From JBEKHI01 sp050012355 (GTDB lineage: Bacteria > Actinomycetota > Actinomycetes > Streptosporangiales > Streptosporangiaceae): a stretch of 17,406 nt of DNA. Positions 6,641 through 12,990 of this stretch are shown piece by piece (the stretch's first letter is position 1; every line of letters starts with the position of its first letter). The notes below the pieces were generated by a model, which was given only the letters and a program-made list of their open reading frames with translations, made no database searches and was not told the origin of the DNA. A program made the translations under genes and the position numbers. The stretch is from positions 1 through 17,406 of the forward strand of contig JBEKHI010000156.1 of assembly GCA_050012355.1 (NCBI GenBank), given 5' to 3'.

Positions 6641-7974
6641 TCTCGCTCTCCCGGTGCCTGGACGGTGTCGCGGATCAGGCTGATGCGGTTCCCGGCTCGG
6701 CGAGGTTGCAACGCGCGCTGACCCTTGCCGAGACCAGACTGGCCGGAGCCACCGCTGACCTGGAAACCCCCACGGTCGAGAAAGCACGTGGCCCGCTGCG
6801 GCGTCTGGTCATGGCGGCGGACGCCCTGGACGCCGGGGCGGACCTGCTTGGAACGCACACGAGAAGCGATCTCGTGGGCAGGCGCGTCGACCAGTCCACT
6901 TGGGCGCCGGTCCTGCGCAGTCAGCCATTCGCGGAGGCCCTGACCGCAGAAGTCATGCACTGGTCGGACCGGATCGCGGCGATGTGCGCCGTGGTGCTGC
7001 GGACAGGCGTGCTGGCCGGGAACCGCACCTCTTTCCGGGTACAGGCGGCACGGGGGTACCTGACGACCGCGAAGACAATAGTCGCCGCTGACCTTCGGGC
7101 CGACCCTCCTTGGGAACTCCTCTACGCTATTCCGCTCGCCATACCGCCCGCTCGGATACCCCTGACGCGTGATGAACCGTCGGCACGGCTCTGCGAAGGG
7201 GTCGAGATCAGCGCCGCCCGGCTGAAAGCTTTGGCGTTCGCAGGGCTAGACCAAGCAGACTCGGCCGGTGAGATCTCCGCACCGGCATGGCGGCGCGCCG
7301 CCCACTTCGCGGCCATTACAGCTGACATCGGCCGACGAGCCGCGGAAGCCGCGATGGACGACGCCGACGGCAGCAGCCTTCGCGTCGCGGCTGTCGCTCT
7401 GGGCGCCGTGTGCGATGCATGGCGCCAGGCCACCGGCGTATGGGATGTCATCACGACCGATACCCGCTCACCGGTTTCCCCGGCAACCACCGACGCCGAG
7501 GACTTGATGCTCCGGCTCGGCCGTTTGGTATACGGCAACCCGGAGTGGAAACCGGGCCGCGCCGCTGGCAGCCCGGATGTCCGGGGTCCGTTCACCCAGG
7601 TGCTCAGCGCCGTCCACACGGTCACGGACGCGCTCGAATCGATGGCAGGCACCGATCTGGGCATGATCCGCCGTTTCGGCCACCAGGGTAGGTTCTATAT
7701 CCCTCGACGTTTCCTCGACGTCAACTACCCGGAGTCGCGCGAGTATCTTCGTGCTCCCATCGCCAGGGTTCACCTGGCCGTCGAGGCCTACCAGGTCGCG
7801 GTCCTGGAATCGGGCCGGGCGGCTCAGGTACTCGATGAACTCGTCCTGCGCAGTGACGCCCCCGGCAAAGCCCTGGCCATGGCCGGGAAAGCCGCCAACC
7901 GTGACACGTCCGCCATCGCGGACGTGAACCCCGAGCAGATCGCCAAGCGGCTCCAGTACCTTGACCGCCCGTAG
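6634..7974 (+). CDS. Hypothetical helical protein, first gene of an unknown two-gene module
   Basis: This is a 446-aa protein of unrecognised family, Ala/Leu/Arg-rich and predicted mostly alpha-helical, with no signal peptide, membrane span or catalytic motif that I can identify. Distinctive segments are 'ALDAGADLLGTHTRSDLVGR', 'MHWSDRIAAMCAVVLRTG' and 'GRFYIPRRFLDVNYPE' near residue 360. The ATG at 6634 has no clear ribosome site and sits right at the edge of the IS1380 remnant, so the true N-terminus may have been lost or replaced. The stop is 12 bases before the next gene, an HTH protein, so the two form an operon. A dead copy of that partner's 3' end occurs at 3634-3808, suggesting the module existed more than once in this island. 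Function unknown. Confidence 0.7.
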   Translation: MTLSLSRCLDGVADQADAVPGSARLQRALTLAETRLAGATADLETPTVEKARGPLRRLVMAADALDAGADLLGTHTRSDLVGRRVDQSTWAPVLRSQPFAEALTAEVMHWSDRIAAMCAVVLRTGVLAGNRTSFRVQAARGYLTTAKTIVAADLRADPPWELLYAIPLAIPPARIPLTRDEPSARLCEGVEISAARLKALAFAGLDQADSAGEISAPAWRRAAHFAAITADIGRRAAEAAMDDADGSSLRVAAVALGAVCDAWRQATGVWDVITTDTRSPVSPATTDAEDLMLRLGRLVYGNPEWKPGRAAGSPDVRGPFTQVLSAVHTVTDALESMAGTDLGMIRRFGHQGRFYIPRRFLDVNYPESREYLRAPIARVHLAVEAYQVAVLESGRAAQVLDELVLRSDAPGKALAMAGKAANRDTSAIADVNPEQIAKRLQYLDRP

Positions 7975-7986
7975 CTCCTGGGACTC

Positions 7987-8484
7987 ATGCCCGCAGAGCA
8001 GATCGACAGCCAAGCCGTCGTTCATGCCTACCGCGACGAGCAGCTCTCCCTCCGGCAGTGCGCGAACAAATTCATGGCCTCGATCACCAGCATCAGGACG
8101 ATCCTGCGCGACAACAACGTGGCGATGCGCACCGGTGGTAATCGCGGATCACGTGCCACGATCATCCTGGGTGACCCAACGGCTAACACAGTCGCACCCG
8201 AGCCCCCGTTGCCCGAGCAGGGACCCACCGAGCGCGAGGCCCGCGCAGCGGGCATCAACGACCCGCAGCTCCTGGGGAAAGCGGCGGAGTTCGACCGACT
8301 CATCGTCCAGGCCCGCCGGGAGTCTGCCATAAACGACGTCCAGGAGCCGGTCCGTGGGCGCACCGCCGCTCAACTCGCTCGCGCCGATCAGCCCGGGCAA
8401 CCGTCAGACGCCGCGGTAGGCGAGCGGAAGACATACACACCACGTCGTAGTGATCCAACGGCGGCGAAGGCTCGTCGAGCTTGA
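7987..8484 (+). CDS. Small helix-turn-helix protein with basic tail
   Basis: This is a 165-aa protein. Residues about 10-48 (from 'VVHAYRDEQLSLRQCANKF' through 'SITSIRTILRDNNV') form a resolvase/Hin-like helix-turn-helix: a first helix, the 'SLRQCANKF' helix, a turn, and the recognition helix 'ITSIRTILRDN'. The rest is a polar, probably disordered region and a basic C-terminus ending 'PTAAKARRA'. It likely binds DNA, perhaps to regulate the module or the element. The start ATG lies 12 bases after the 446-aa gene, with GGGA nearby. Its 3' third (8314-8481) is repeated as a pseudogene at 3641-3808. It is the last gene before the tRNA-Ala. Confidence 0.72.
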   Translation: MPAEQIDSQAVVHAYRDEQLSLRQCANKFMASITSIRTILRDNNVAMRTGGNRGSRATIILGDPTANTVAPEPPLPEQGPTEREARAAGINDPQLLGKAAEFDRLIVQARRESAINDVQEPVRGRTAAQLARADQPGQPSDAAVGERKTYTPRRSDPTAAKARRA

Positions 8485-8570
8485 CCTACTGGTGCCAATT
8501 TCTCACGCCCGAGCGCGGTCGCTGCCGACGAGACCTGCCCTCATTCTGCCCCTCATGGGGCTCCGGCCAG

Positions 8571-8595
8571 GCGATAGAGATTTTCGAAAAATCGC
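8571..8595 (-). terminator. AT-rich hairpin downstream of tRNA-Ala
   Basis: GATTTT at 8579-8584 pairs with AAAATC at 8588-8593, flanked by GCGAT and ATCGC. It lies about 20 bases beyond the tRNA 3' end and is rich in T on the tRNA strand, so it could terminate the tRNA transcript. It is also in the place where an integration site boundary would be expected. Weak evidence. Confidence 0.3.
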
Positions 8596-8615
8596 TATTA
8601 CCTGCATAAACTAGG

Positions 8616-8689
8616 TGGACCTGAGGGGATTTGAACCCCTGACCCCCTCGATGCGAACGAGGTGCGCTACCGGGCTGCGCTACAGGCCC
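8616..8689 (-). tRNA. tRNA-Ala (anticodon CGC)
   Basis: This is a complete 74-base cloverleaf on the minus strand. The acceptor is GGGCCTG/CAGGTCC, the D stem GCGC/GCGC, the anticodon stem CCTCG/CGAGG with loop TTCGCAT (anticodon CGC, reading GCG), and the T stem AGGGG/CCCCT with loop TTCAAAT. The G3:U70 pair, the identity mark of alanine tRNAs, is present, with A as discriminator. Only CC of the CCA end is encoded. The 3' end faces the accessory region, the usual orientation for integrase targets. Confidence 0.95.
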
Positions 8690-9141
8690 TAGAACCTGAG
8701 TCAGCCTACCAAACTTAGACGCGTGCTCGAGCATCCGCCGCGGTGAGCCGTCGACCTTCACCGCCGTTAGGCACTGAAAGCATCCACCTGGTGACACCTC
8801 ATCTTTGCTTGGGCTGCTGTCGGGTCCGGCGCCCTGCTGACCAGGGGCGCCTGGGACTCATGCGATAGGTGGTGCACGTCTACGGCGATCCGCGACCCCA
8901 GCGATGGCCCATCGATAGCGCCCGGGCGCCAGCGATGGGCCATCGCTGGGACTGGTACCAGCGCCTTGGCCGCACGCGTGACCGATATGCGGCTTTCGTC
9001 GAAGCGGGAGCCTCGCGAGGGTGAGCGCAAGGGCAGTTTCCGGGCCCACGGGCCGCGGGGCAGACAGAGCCGCAGAACGCAGCGACAGCGGGGCCGCAGG
9101 CGCAGAGGCACCAGGGCGCGACGCTCGCGGCCGGGAGACGG
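8690..9141. other. Gene-free 450-base stretch between tRNA-Ala and sepX/glpR
   Basis: No plausible gene is seen; the minus-strand open frames here are Arg/Pro-rich shadows. The stretch holds the two palindromic units at 8898-8916 and 8929-8949 and a GC-rich tail before the sepX/glpR stop. Confidence 0.5.
8898..8949. repeat. Two palindromic units of a dispersed intergenic motif
   Basis: The unit at 8929-8949 is a perfect inverted repeat with 10-base arms CCAGCGATGG and CCATCGCTGG around one central base. A truncated sister unit at 8898-8916 reads CCAGCGATGG, C, CCATCGAT. Relatives occur at 16206-16255. This could be a REP-like element or a protein-binding site. Confidence 0.7.
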
Positions 9142-9741
9142 TTAGTCGCCGACGGCGCGGAGGCGCGCGTCTGTGTACTGGTCGTAGAACTCCTCGCCGA
9201 CCTGCGACGAGATGTCGATGATCTCGGCGTCCGGCGGGGTCTCGACAACCCGGTCGCGAGCAGCCGCCTCACGGGTAGCAGCCTCACGGGTAGCAGCCTC
9301 ACGGGCAGCCGCGTCGTGAGCGGCCGCCTCGGCCCGGGCCGAGGCCTGCGCTGAGGCGGCGACGCGTTCGGCGTCTGCGTGGGCCGCTTCCCGCAACAGG
9401 ATGAGGTACCCGCCCATCATGATGGTCGGCGGCATGATCACCCACCAGGCGGCGAGCTTGGTGAAGGCTAGGACCGCGGCTCCTAGGACCAGCGCCGAGA
9501 GCATGCCTAGCATCCGGCGCCGGGCCGCGAGCACCTTGCGGTGCCCGTCATCCGGAGACGCGGGGGCGGGCACCGACTCCTCGACAGTCGGAGCCTCTTC
9601 GGCGGACTCGGCCTCCCACTCGGTCGACTCGTCCCAGGAATCCTGGCCGGAGGAGGCGACCGAATCGCGGCGCAGCCAGCGGGGGATGAGCACGCATGCC
9701 CAGATGACGACGATGCCCAGGTAAAGGATGGCGCTGCTCAA
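9142..9741 (-). CDS. SepX/GlpR-type divisome membrane protein
   Basis: This is a 199-aa protein. I prefer the TTG start at 9741, giving 'MSSAILYLGIVVIWACVLIP', because GGAGG lies just upstream and the family begins this way; an ATG at 9777 would add 12 residues. Segments are: a membrane helix at about 3-20 followed by RWLRR; an acidic linker at 38-60; a two-helix membrane hairpin at about 78-117 ('LGAAVLAFTKLAAWWVIMPP'); and a long Ala/Glu/Arg helical tail with AAREAAT repeats. Known family members (SepX in Streptomyces, the Glp receptor in Corynebacterium) sit in the membrane at division sites and work with the MoeA-like protein Glp, a homologue of which is encoded at 14485. It lies at the end of the moaC-mog-rimJ run, 191 bases after rimJ, so it may have its own promoter. 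Confidence 0.72.
   Translation of the reverse strand: MSSAILYLGIVVIWACVLIPRWLRRDSVASSGQDSWDESTEWEAESAEEAPTVEESVPAPASPDDGHRKVLAARRRMLGMLSALVLGAAVLAFTKLAAWWVIMPPTIMMGGYLILLREAAHADAERVAASAQASARAEAAAHDAAAREAATREAATREAAARDRVVETPPDAEIIDISSQVGEEFYDQYTDARLRAVGD
9256..9315. repeat. 15-base tandem repeats within sepX/glpR
   Basis: Four in-frame units of 15 bases are seen, two of them (9271-9300) identical copies of acgggtagcagcctc, with diverged neighbours on either side. They encode the pentapeptide-type repeat (A/T)REAA of the helical tail. Being in frame, copy-number change would alter tail length without breaking the gene. Confidence 0.75.
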
Positions 9742-9932
9742 TGGGCCTCCGCATTGGTCGCGGGGAAGTCGGAGCATGCGAAGAGGCCTGTCCCGCAGGT
9801 AGCGTCAGACAGGCGGTATGCCCCGGGACCAGATGCACTGGTCGAGCATGCGCTCACGTGTGAGAGCGTAAAGGCCCTGGTGACACGATTTCGAGCACCA
9901 CGCCCGGCGTGTCGCGAAGCGAGTCCAAAAAA

Positions 9933-10568
9933 CTAAGTTCCCGAGAGATGTGACCCCGCATGGACAGAACGCCAGCGCGGCAGCATTCCGTGCGGTACTT
10001 CCTCGGCGGTGATCGCGTAACAGATGTGGTCGCGCCACGCGCCATTGATATGCAGCTGGCGCACCCGGACACCCTCCTCGCGGAAGCCGAGTTTTTCCAC
10101 CACCCGCCGGGACGCGGTGTTCTCCGGGCGGATCGACGCCTCGATTCTGTGCAGTCCGACCGTGAAGAAACAATGGTCCACCGCCATCGCCAGCGCGGTC
10201 GGGGTGACGCCCTGCCCCGCGAACCGCTCGTCGATCCAGTACCCGACTTGTCCGGACCGTGATGAACCCCAGACAATGGACCCGACGGTCAACTGTCCAG
10301 CGAATTCACCGCCGTAGGTCACAACCCACGGGAGCGCCTGGGCCTGCCGGGCTTCCCGTCGCATAGTGCGGACCATCGATACGTATGGCCCCAGACTGGA
10401 GCGGTGCAGCGGGGTCTCTGGGTTGGTCGGCTCCCAGGGGCGCAGCCAGGCCGCGTTGCGCACCCGGACCTCGCGCCAGGTCCTGGCGTCTTTCATACGC
10501 ACTGGTCGCAGCCCTGCCGGAGCCGCCAGCAAGTCGGATTCGGTAAGCGACGCGGGCCATCCACGCAT
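9933..10568 (-). CDS. GNAT N-acetyltransferase, RimJ/RimL type
   Basis: This is a 211-aa protein. RimJ-like enzymes transfer acetyl from acetyl-CoA to the N-terminal amine of ribosomal or other proteins. 'LRPVRMKDARTWREVRVRNA' (20-39) and 'WLRPWEPT' (41-48) are typical of the actinobacterial family. The acetyl-CoA motif region is 'VGYWIDERFAGQGVTPTALA' (108-127), and the conserved end is 'RIEASIRPENTASRRVVEKL' plus GF (141-162). I chose ATG 10568 because the family starts close to this point; the longer reading from 10670 runs into mog. It follows mog by 16 bases and should be cotranscribed. The same neighbourhood occurs in Mycobacterium and Streptomyces. The substrate cannot be told from sequence. 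Confidence 0.85.
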   Translation of the reverse strand: MRGWPASLTESDLLAAPAGLRPVRMKDARTWREVRVRNAAWLRPWEPTNPETPLHRSSLGPYVSMVRTMRREARQAQALPWVVTYGGEFAGQLTVGSIVWGSSRSGQVGYWIDERFAGQGVTPTALAMAVDHCFFTVGLHRIEASIRPENTASRRVVEKLGFREEGVRVRQLHINGAWRDHICYAITAEEVPHGMLPRWRSVHAGSHLSGT

Positions 10569-10584
10569 AGTTCCCACAGTTCGA

Positions 10585-11142
10585 TCATTCCCCAGCGGAG
10601 GCGTGATGCTCGGAAACGTGATCCTCTGATGGGTGCTGCCCCCCAGCGGGGGGCTCATCCACACGAACATGATCGCCGCCGCGGATCTGGTCCACAGCGT
10701 GCACGAGGATGTCGGACAGTACCTTCATCCCGTCTCGGACACCTCCAGAAGACCCGGGGAGATTTACGATGAGGGTACGGGAGGCGGTCCCCGCCAGGCC
10801 ACGGGACAGGATGGCCGACGGCACCCCGGCCGCCGCGCCGGCCGCGCGTACCGCCTCGGCGATCCCCGGGATCTCCCGCTCAAGCACCCGGCGGGTCATC
10901 TCTGGCGTCAGGTCACCCGGCGTCAGCCCGGTTCCTCCGGTGGTGACCGCGACGTCGTACCCGGCGGTCACCGAGTCCCGCAGCACCTCCTCGACGGCCT
11001 CGCCGTCCGGGATCACCAGCGGTCCGTCCACGATGTCGCAGCCGGCCGCGCGCAGCAATTCGACGAGCACCGGCCCCGATTGGTCCTCATAGACCCCAGC
11101 CGCCGCCCGGTTGGATACGGTGACGGCCAGCGCCCTGATCAT
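10585..11142 (-). CDS. mog: MogA/MoaB-type molybdopterin adenylyltransferase
   Basis: This is a 185-aa protein. It adenylates molybdopterin (MPT + ATP to MPT-AMP), the step before molybdate insertion by MoeA-type enzymes; it is cytoplasmic. It starts 'MIRALAVTVSNRAAAGVYED', with the binding motif TTGGTGLTPGD at 68-78 and LPGSSGGVRDG at 128-138, both standard for MogA/MoaB. I chose the ATG at 11142 because it overlaps the moaC stop as ATGA and has GGAG about 7 bases upstream; an ATG four codons earlier is less likely. The last 30 residues are a His/Glu-rich, poorly conserved tail. It is the second gene of moaC-mog-rimJ. MogA versus MoaB naming cannot be settled from sequence alone. Confidence 0.9.
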   Translation of the reverse strand: MIRALAVTVSNRAAAGVYEDQSGPVLVELLRAAGCDIVDGPLVIPDGEAVEEVLRDSVTAGYDVAVTTGGTGLTPGDLTPEMTRRVLEREIPGIAEAVRAAGAAAGVPSAILSRGLAGTASRTLIVNLPGSSGGVRDGMKVLSDILVHAVDQIRGGDHVRVDEPPAGGQHPSEDHVSEHHASAGE

Positions 11143-11627
11143 GAGCGTCTCCACGTGCCTGTCTTGCCACCCTCTTTAGACTCCACCCGCACGTCGGTGA
11201 TCACTGCGGCTGGGTCGATGGCCTTGACCATATCCACTAGAGCCAGCGCCGCGACGCTTACCGACGTCAAGGCCTCCATCTCGACGCCGGTACGATCAGC
11301 CGTCGTCGTTATGGCCTCGATAAAAACTCCGTCGTCGTGTACGGCGAGTTCCACGCTCGCACCGTGCAGCGCGATCGGGTGACAGAGCGGGATGAGATCA
11401 GGGGTGCGCTTGGACGCCTGGATGCCCGCGATGCGGGCTACCGCCAGTGCGTCCCCCTTGGGAACCGCCCCGGCCCGCAGCGCCGCGATCGCTTCTTCCG
11501 ACAGCAGCACGCGCCCGGTAGCGCGAGCGGTGCGCGCGGTGATCTCCTTGCCCGATACATCGACCATCCGTGCCTGACCGGCTTCGTCGACGTGGGTGAG
11601 CCGCGGGGGGGATGCAGCCTGCCTCAT
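11139..11627 (-). CDS. moaC: Cyclic pyranopterin monophosphate synthase MoaC
   Basis: This is a 162-aa protein. MoaC converts the 3',8-cyclo-GTP made by MoaA into cyclic pyranopterin monophosphate, an early step of molybdenum cofactor synthesis. The sequence matches the family along its length: 'LTHVDEAGQARMVDVSGKEI' (10-29), 'KRTPDLIPLCHP' (73-84, with the conserved Cys-His), 'TGVEMEALTSVSVAAL' (113-128) and 'DMVKAID' (132-138, active-site Lys region). No ribosome site precedes the ATG at 11627. Instead TAGGCT lies exactly 6 bases upstream, as in leaderless actinobacterial genes. It heads the operon with mog (4-base overlap) and the GNAT gene. No moaA is in the window. Confidence 0.95.
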   Translation of the reverse strand: MRQAASPPRLTHVDEAGQARMVDVSGKEITARTARATGRVLLSEEAIAALRAGAVPKGDALAVARIAGIQASKRTPDLIPLCHPIALHGASVELAVHDDGVFIEAITTTADRTGVEMEALTSVSVAALALVDMVKAIDPAAVITDVRVESKEGGKTGTWRRS

Positions 11628-11633
11628 AGCGGA

Positions 11634-11639
11634 AGCCTA
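11634..11639 (-). promoter_or_regulatory. Candidate -10 box for leaderless moaC
   Basis: TAGGCT (TANNNT form) on the minus strand ends 6 bases before the moaC ATG, so transcription would begin at or next to the start codon. TTGTCC lies 19 bases further upstream as a possible -35. No Shine-Dalgarno is present. Confidence 0.45.
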
Positions 11640-11685
11640 CTTTGATTCACCCGGCCAGGGACAACGGCTCGCCGTAGGCAATGCG

Positions 11686-12495
11686 TCATGGCAAATCGAA
11701 TGGGAGCTTGATGCCGTCCAGCGCGTGCGCGCACATATCGTCGTCCTGCGTCCCCGGGAAGGATTCAATGATGTTGGCTGTCAAATCGCGTAGCCGCTTC
11801 ACATTCGCCGCGAAAGCCTCGAACACCTCCGCCTGGGTTACCCCGTCGCCCTCGTCGACCCCGGCGTCGGTGTCGGTGACCAGGCACAATGGCGTGTAGC
11901 AGAGCGCTAGTTCGCGGGCGAGCACGGCCTCCGGGTGGCCGGTCATGCCGACGATCGCCCAGCCCTGGGCGGAGTACCACAGCGACTCCGCGCGGGTGGA
12001 GAACCGCTGGCCCTCGATGACCACCAGTGTGCCCGAGCCGGCCGGCACCCAGCCGAACGAGCGGGCGGCGGTGATGGCTCGGGAGCGTCCCCCTGGGCAG
12101 TAGGGGTCGGCGAACGGGACGTGCACAGCGCCCACGTCGTAGTAGGTCTGGATCCGGGTCCTGGTCCGGTCCACCAGCTGGTCGGGTATCACCAGCGTGC
12201 CCGGTCCGTACGAAGGGATCAGCGCGCCCACCGCGCTCGGCGCCAGCACCTGCCGTACCCCGGCGGCGCGCAGCGCCCACATGTTGGCGCGATAGGGGAT
12301 CTTGTGCGGCGGGAAGCGGTGGTCACGGCCGTGCCGCGGCAGGAACGCGACCCGGTGGCCGCCTACCTCGCCCACGGTCAGCGGCTCGCTCGGATCGCCG
12401 AACGGCGTGGAGATCTTTACTTCCTCGGCGTCGGTCAGGAACTCATAGAAGCCAGAGCCACCGATGACCCCGATTTCGGCGATAGCAGCAGCCAT
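11686..12495 (-). CDS. mtnP: S-methyl-5'-thioadenosine phosphorylase family protein
   Basis: This is a 269-aa protein. It phosphorolyses methylthioadenosine, a by-product of polyamine and homoserine-lactone chemistry, to adenine and methylthioribose-1-phosphate. Visible motifs are VIGGSGFY (10-17, phosphate loop), FLPRHGRDHRFPPH (51-64), IEGQRFSTRAES (160-171; the family usually has EGPRFS, so Pro is Gln here), GMTGHPEAVLARE (183-195) and DTDAG (208-212). I chose the ATG at 12495 rather than 12501 because TACCCT lies 7 bases upstream in a leaderless arrangement; neither start has a ribosome site. It lies 58 bases upstream of moaC on the same strand. Some relatives prefer methylthioinosine or other purine nucleosides, so substrate preference is open. 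Confidence 0.87.
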   Translation of the reverse strand: MAAAIAEIGVIGGSGFYEFLTDAEEVKISTPFGDPSEPLTVGEVGGHRVAFLPRHGRDHRFPPHKIPYRANMWALRAAGVRQVLAPSAVGALIPSYGPGTLVIPDQLVDRTRTRIQTYYDVGAVHVPFADPYCPGGRSRAITAARSFGWVPAGSGTLVVIEGQRFSTRAESLWYSAQGWAIVGMTGHPEAVLARELALCYTPLCLVTDTDAGVDEGDGVTQAEVFEAFAANVKRLRDLTANIIESFPGTQDDDMCAHALDGIKLPFDLP

Positions 12496-12556
12496 GCCCA
12501 TGAGGGTAACGGTTCCCGCCCCATGCGTGTCTTACGCCGCGCTTACGCGAGTGACG

Positions 12557-12895
12557 TTAGGCGACCTTTGTGGCGGACGAGGACTTTGAGTCGCCTGAGG
12601 GCTTGGACTCGGACTTCGCGGACTCGGACTTCGCCGCGGACTCGGACTTGGTGCCGGAGTCGGACTTCTCTGAAGACGGCTTCTCCGACTTATCGGAAGG
12701 CGAGGTCACGCTCGAGGAGCCGCGGCTGTCGGTCCGGTAGAACCCAGAGCCCTTGAACACGATGCCAACCGGGGAGTAAACCTTGCGCAGCTTGCCGCCG
12801 CACGCCTCGTGCGTGGACAGCGAGGGGTCGCTGAACTTCTGCACAACCTCGATGTCTTCACCGCAGTTGGTGCAAACGTACTGGTACGTGGGCAC
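12557..12895 (-). CDS. FmdB-family zinc ribbon protein (Rv0991c/Ruc-like)
   Basis: This is a 112-aa protein. The GTG at 12895 is the start: GGAGG lies 6-7 bases upstream and the family begins MPTYQY; an ATG six codons earlier is wrong. The N-terminal FmdB ribbon has C8 and C11 of the first knuckle and C32 of the second. The usual fourth ligand is replaced by His (HEAC at 29-32), giving a Cys3His set. 'VGIVFKGSGFYRTDSRGSS' at 43-61 is the hallmark. The rest is a disordered Ser/Lys/Glu tail with KSES repeats. The Mycobacterium tuberculosis homologue Rv0991c is a redox-regulated chaperone of the heat-shock response. The CIRCE operator 38 bases upstream fits that role here. Its neighbour, 5-formyl-THF cyclo-ligase, is also beside it in mycobacteria. 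Confidence 0.9.
   Translation of the reverse strand: MPTYQYVCTNCGEDIEVVQKFSDPSLSTHEACGGKLRKVYSPVGIVFKGSGFYRTDSRGSSSVTSPSDKSEKPSSEKSDSGTKSESAAKSESAKSESKPSGDSKSSSATKVA
12599..12666. repeat. Short imperfect repeats in the fmdB-family 3' end
   Basis: The core gactcggacttcg recurs about three times, encoding KSES units of the disordered tail. Low-complexity coding repeats. Confidence 0.6.
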
Positions 12896-12932
12896 GGATT
12901 CCCTCCAGGGCAAACCAGATCTGGCAGCCAGA

Positions 12933-12959
12933 TTAGCACTCGCTAAGGCCGACTGCTAA
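12933..12959. promoter_or_regulatory. CIRCE operator (HrcA binding site) upstream of the FmdB-family gene
   Basis: TTAGCACTC at 12933-12941, a spacer of exactly 9 bases, then GACTGCTAA at 12951-12959. The CIRCE consensus is TTAGCACTC-N9-GAGTGCTAA, so 17 of 18 arm positions match. On the minus strand TAATCT at the inner edge could be the -10 box, with TTAGCA 18 bases before it, so HrcA bound here would block transcription. This predicts heat-shock induction of the gene starting at 12895. Confidence 0.88.
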
Positions 12960-12990
12960 AGCATAACCGTCATAGGGCGCAGGAGATTCC

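Noticed and set aside
5902..6960. 352-aa minus-strand frame as an intact transposase
   Set aside because: Only part of it matches IS1380 transposase, in several frames; its upstream third is the shadow of the 446-aa gene.
8486..8797. Minus-strand open frame of 103 aa containing 'VAQPGSAPRSHRGGQGFKSP'
   Set aside because: It is a translation of the tRNA-Ala gene and flanks, a well-known annotation artefact.
8767..9302. Minus-strand frames in the gap right of tRNA-Ala
   Set aside because: Arg/Pro/Ser-rich, partly overlapping sepX/glpR in another frame, no family resemblance.
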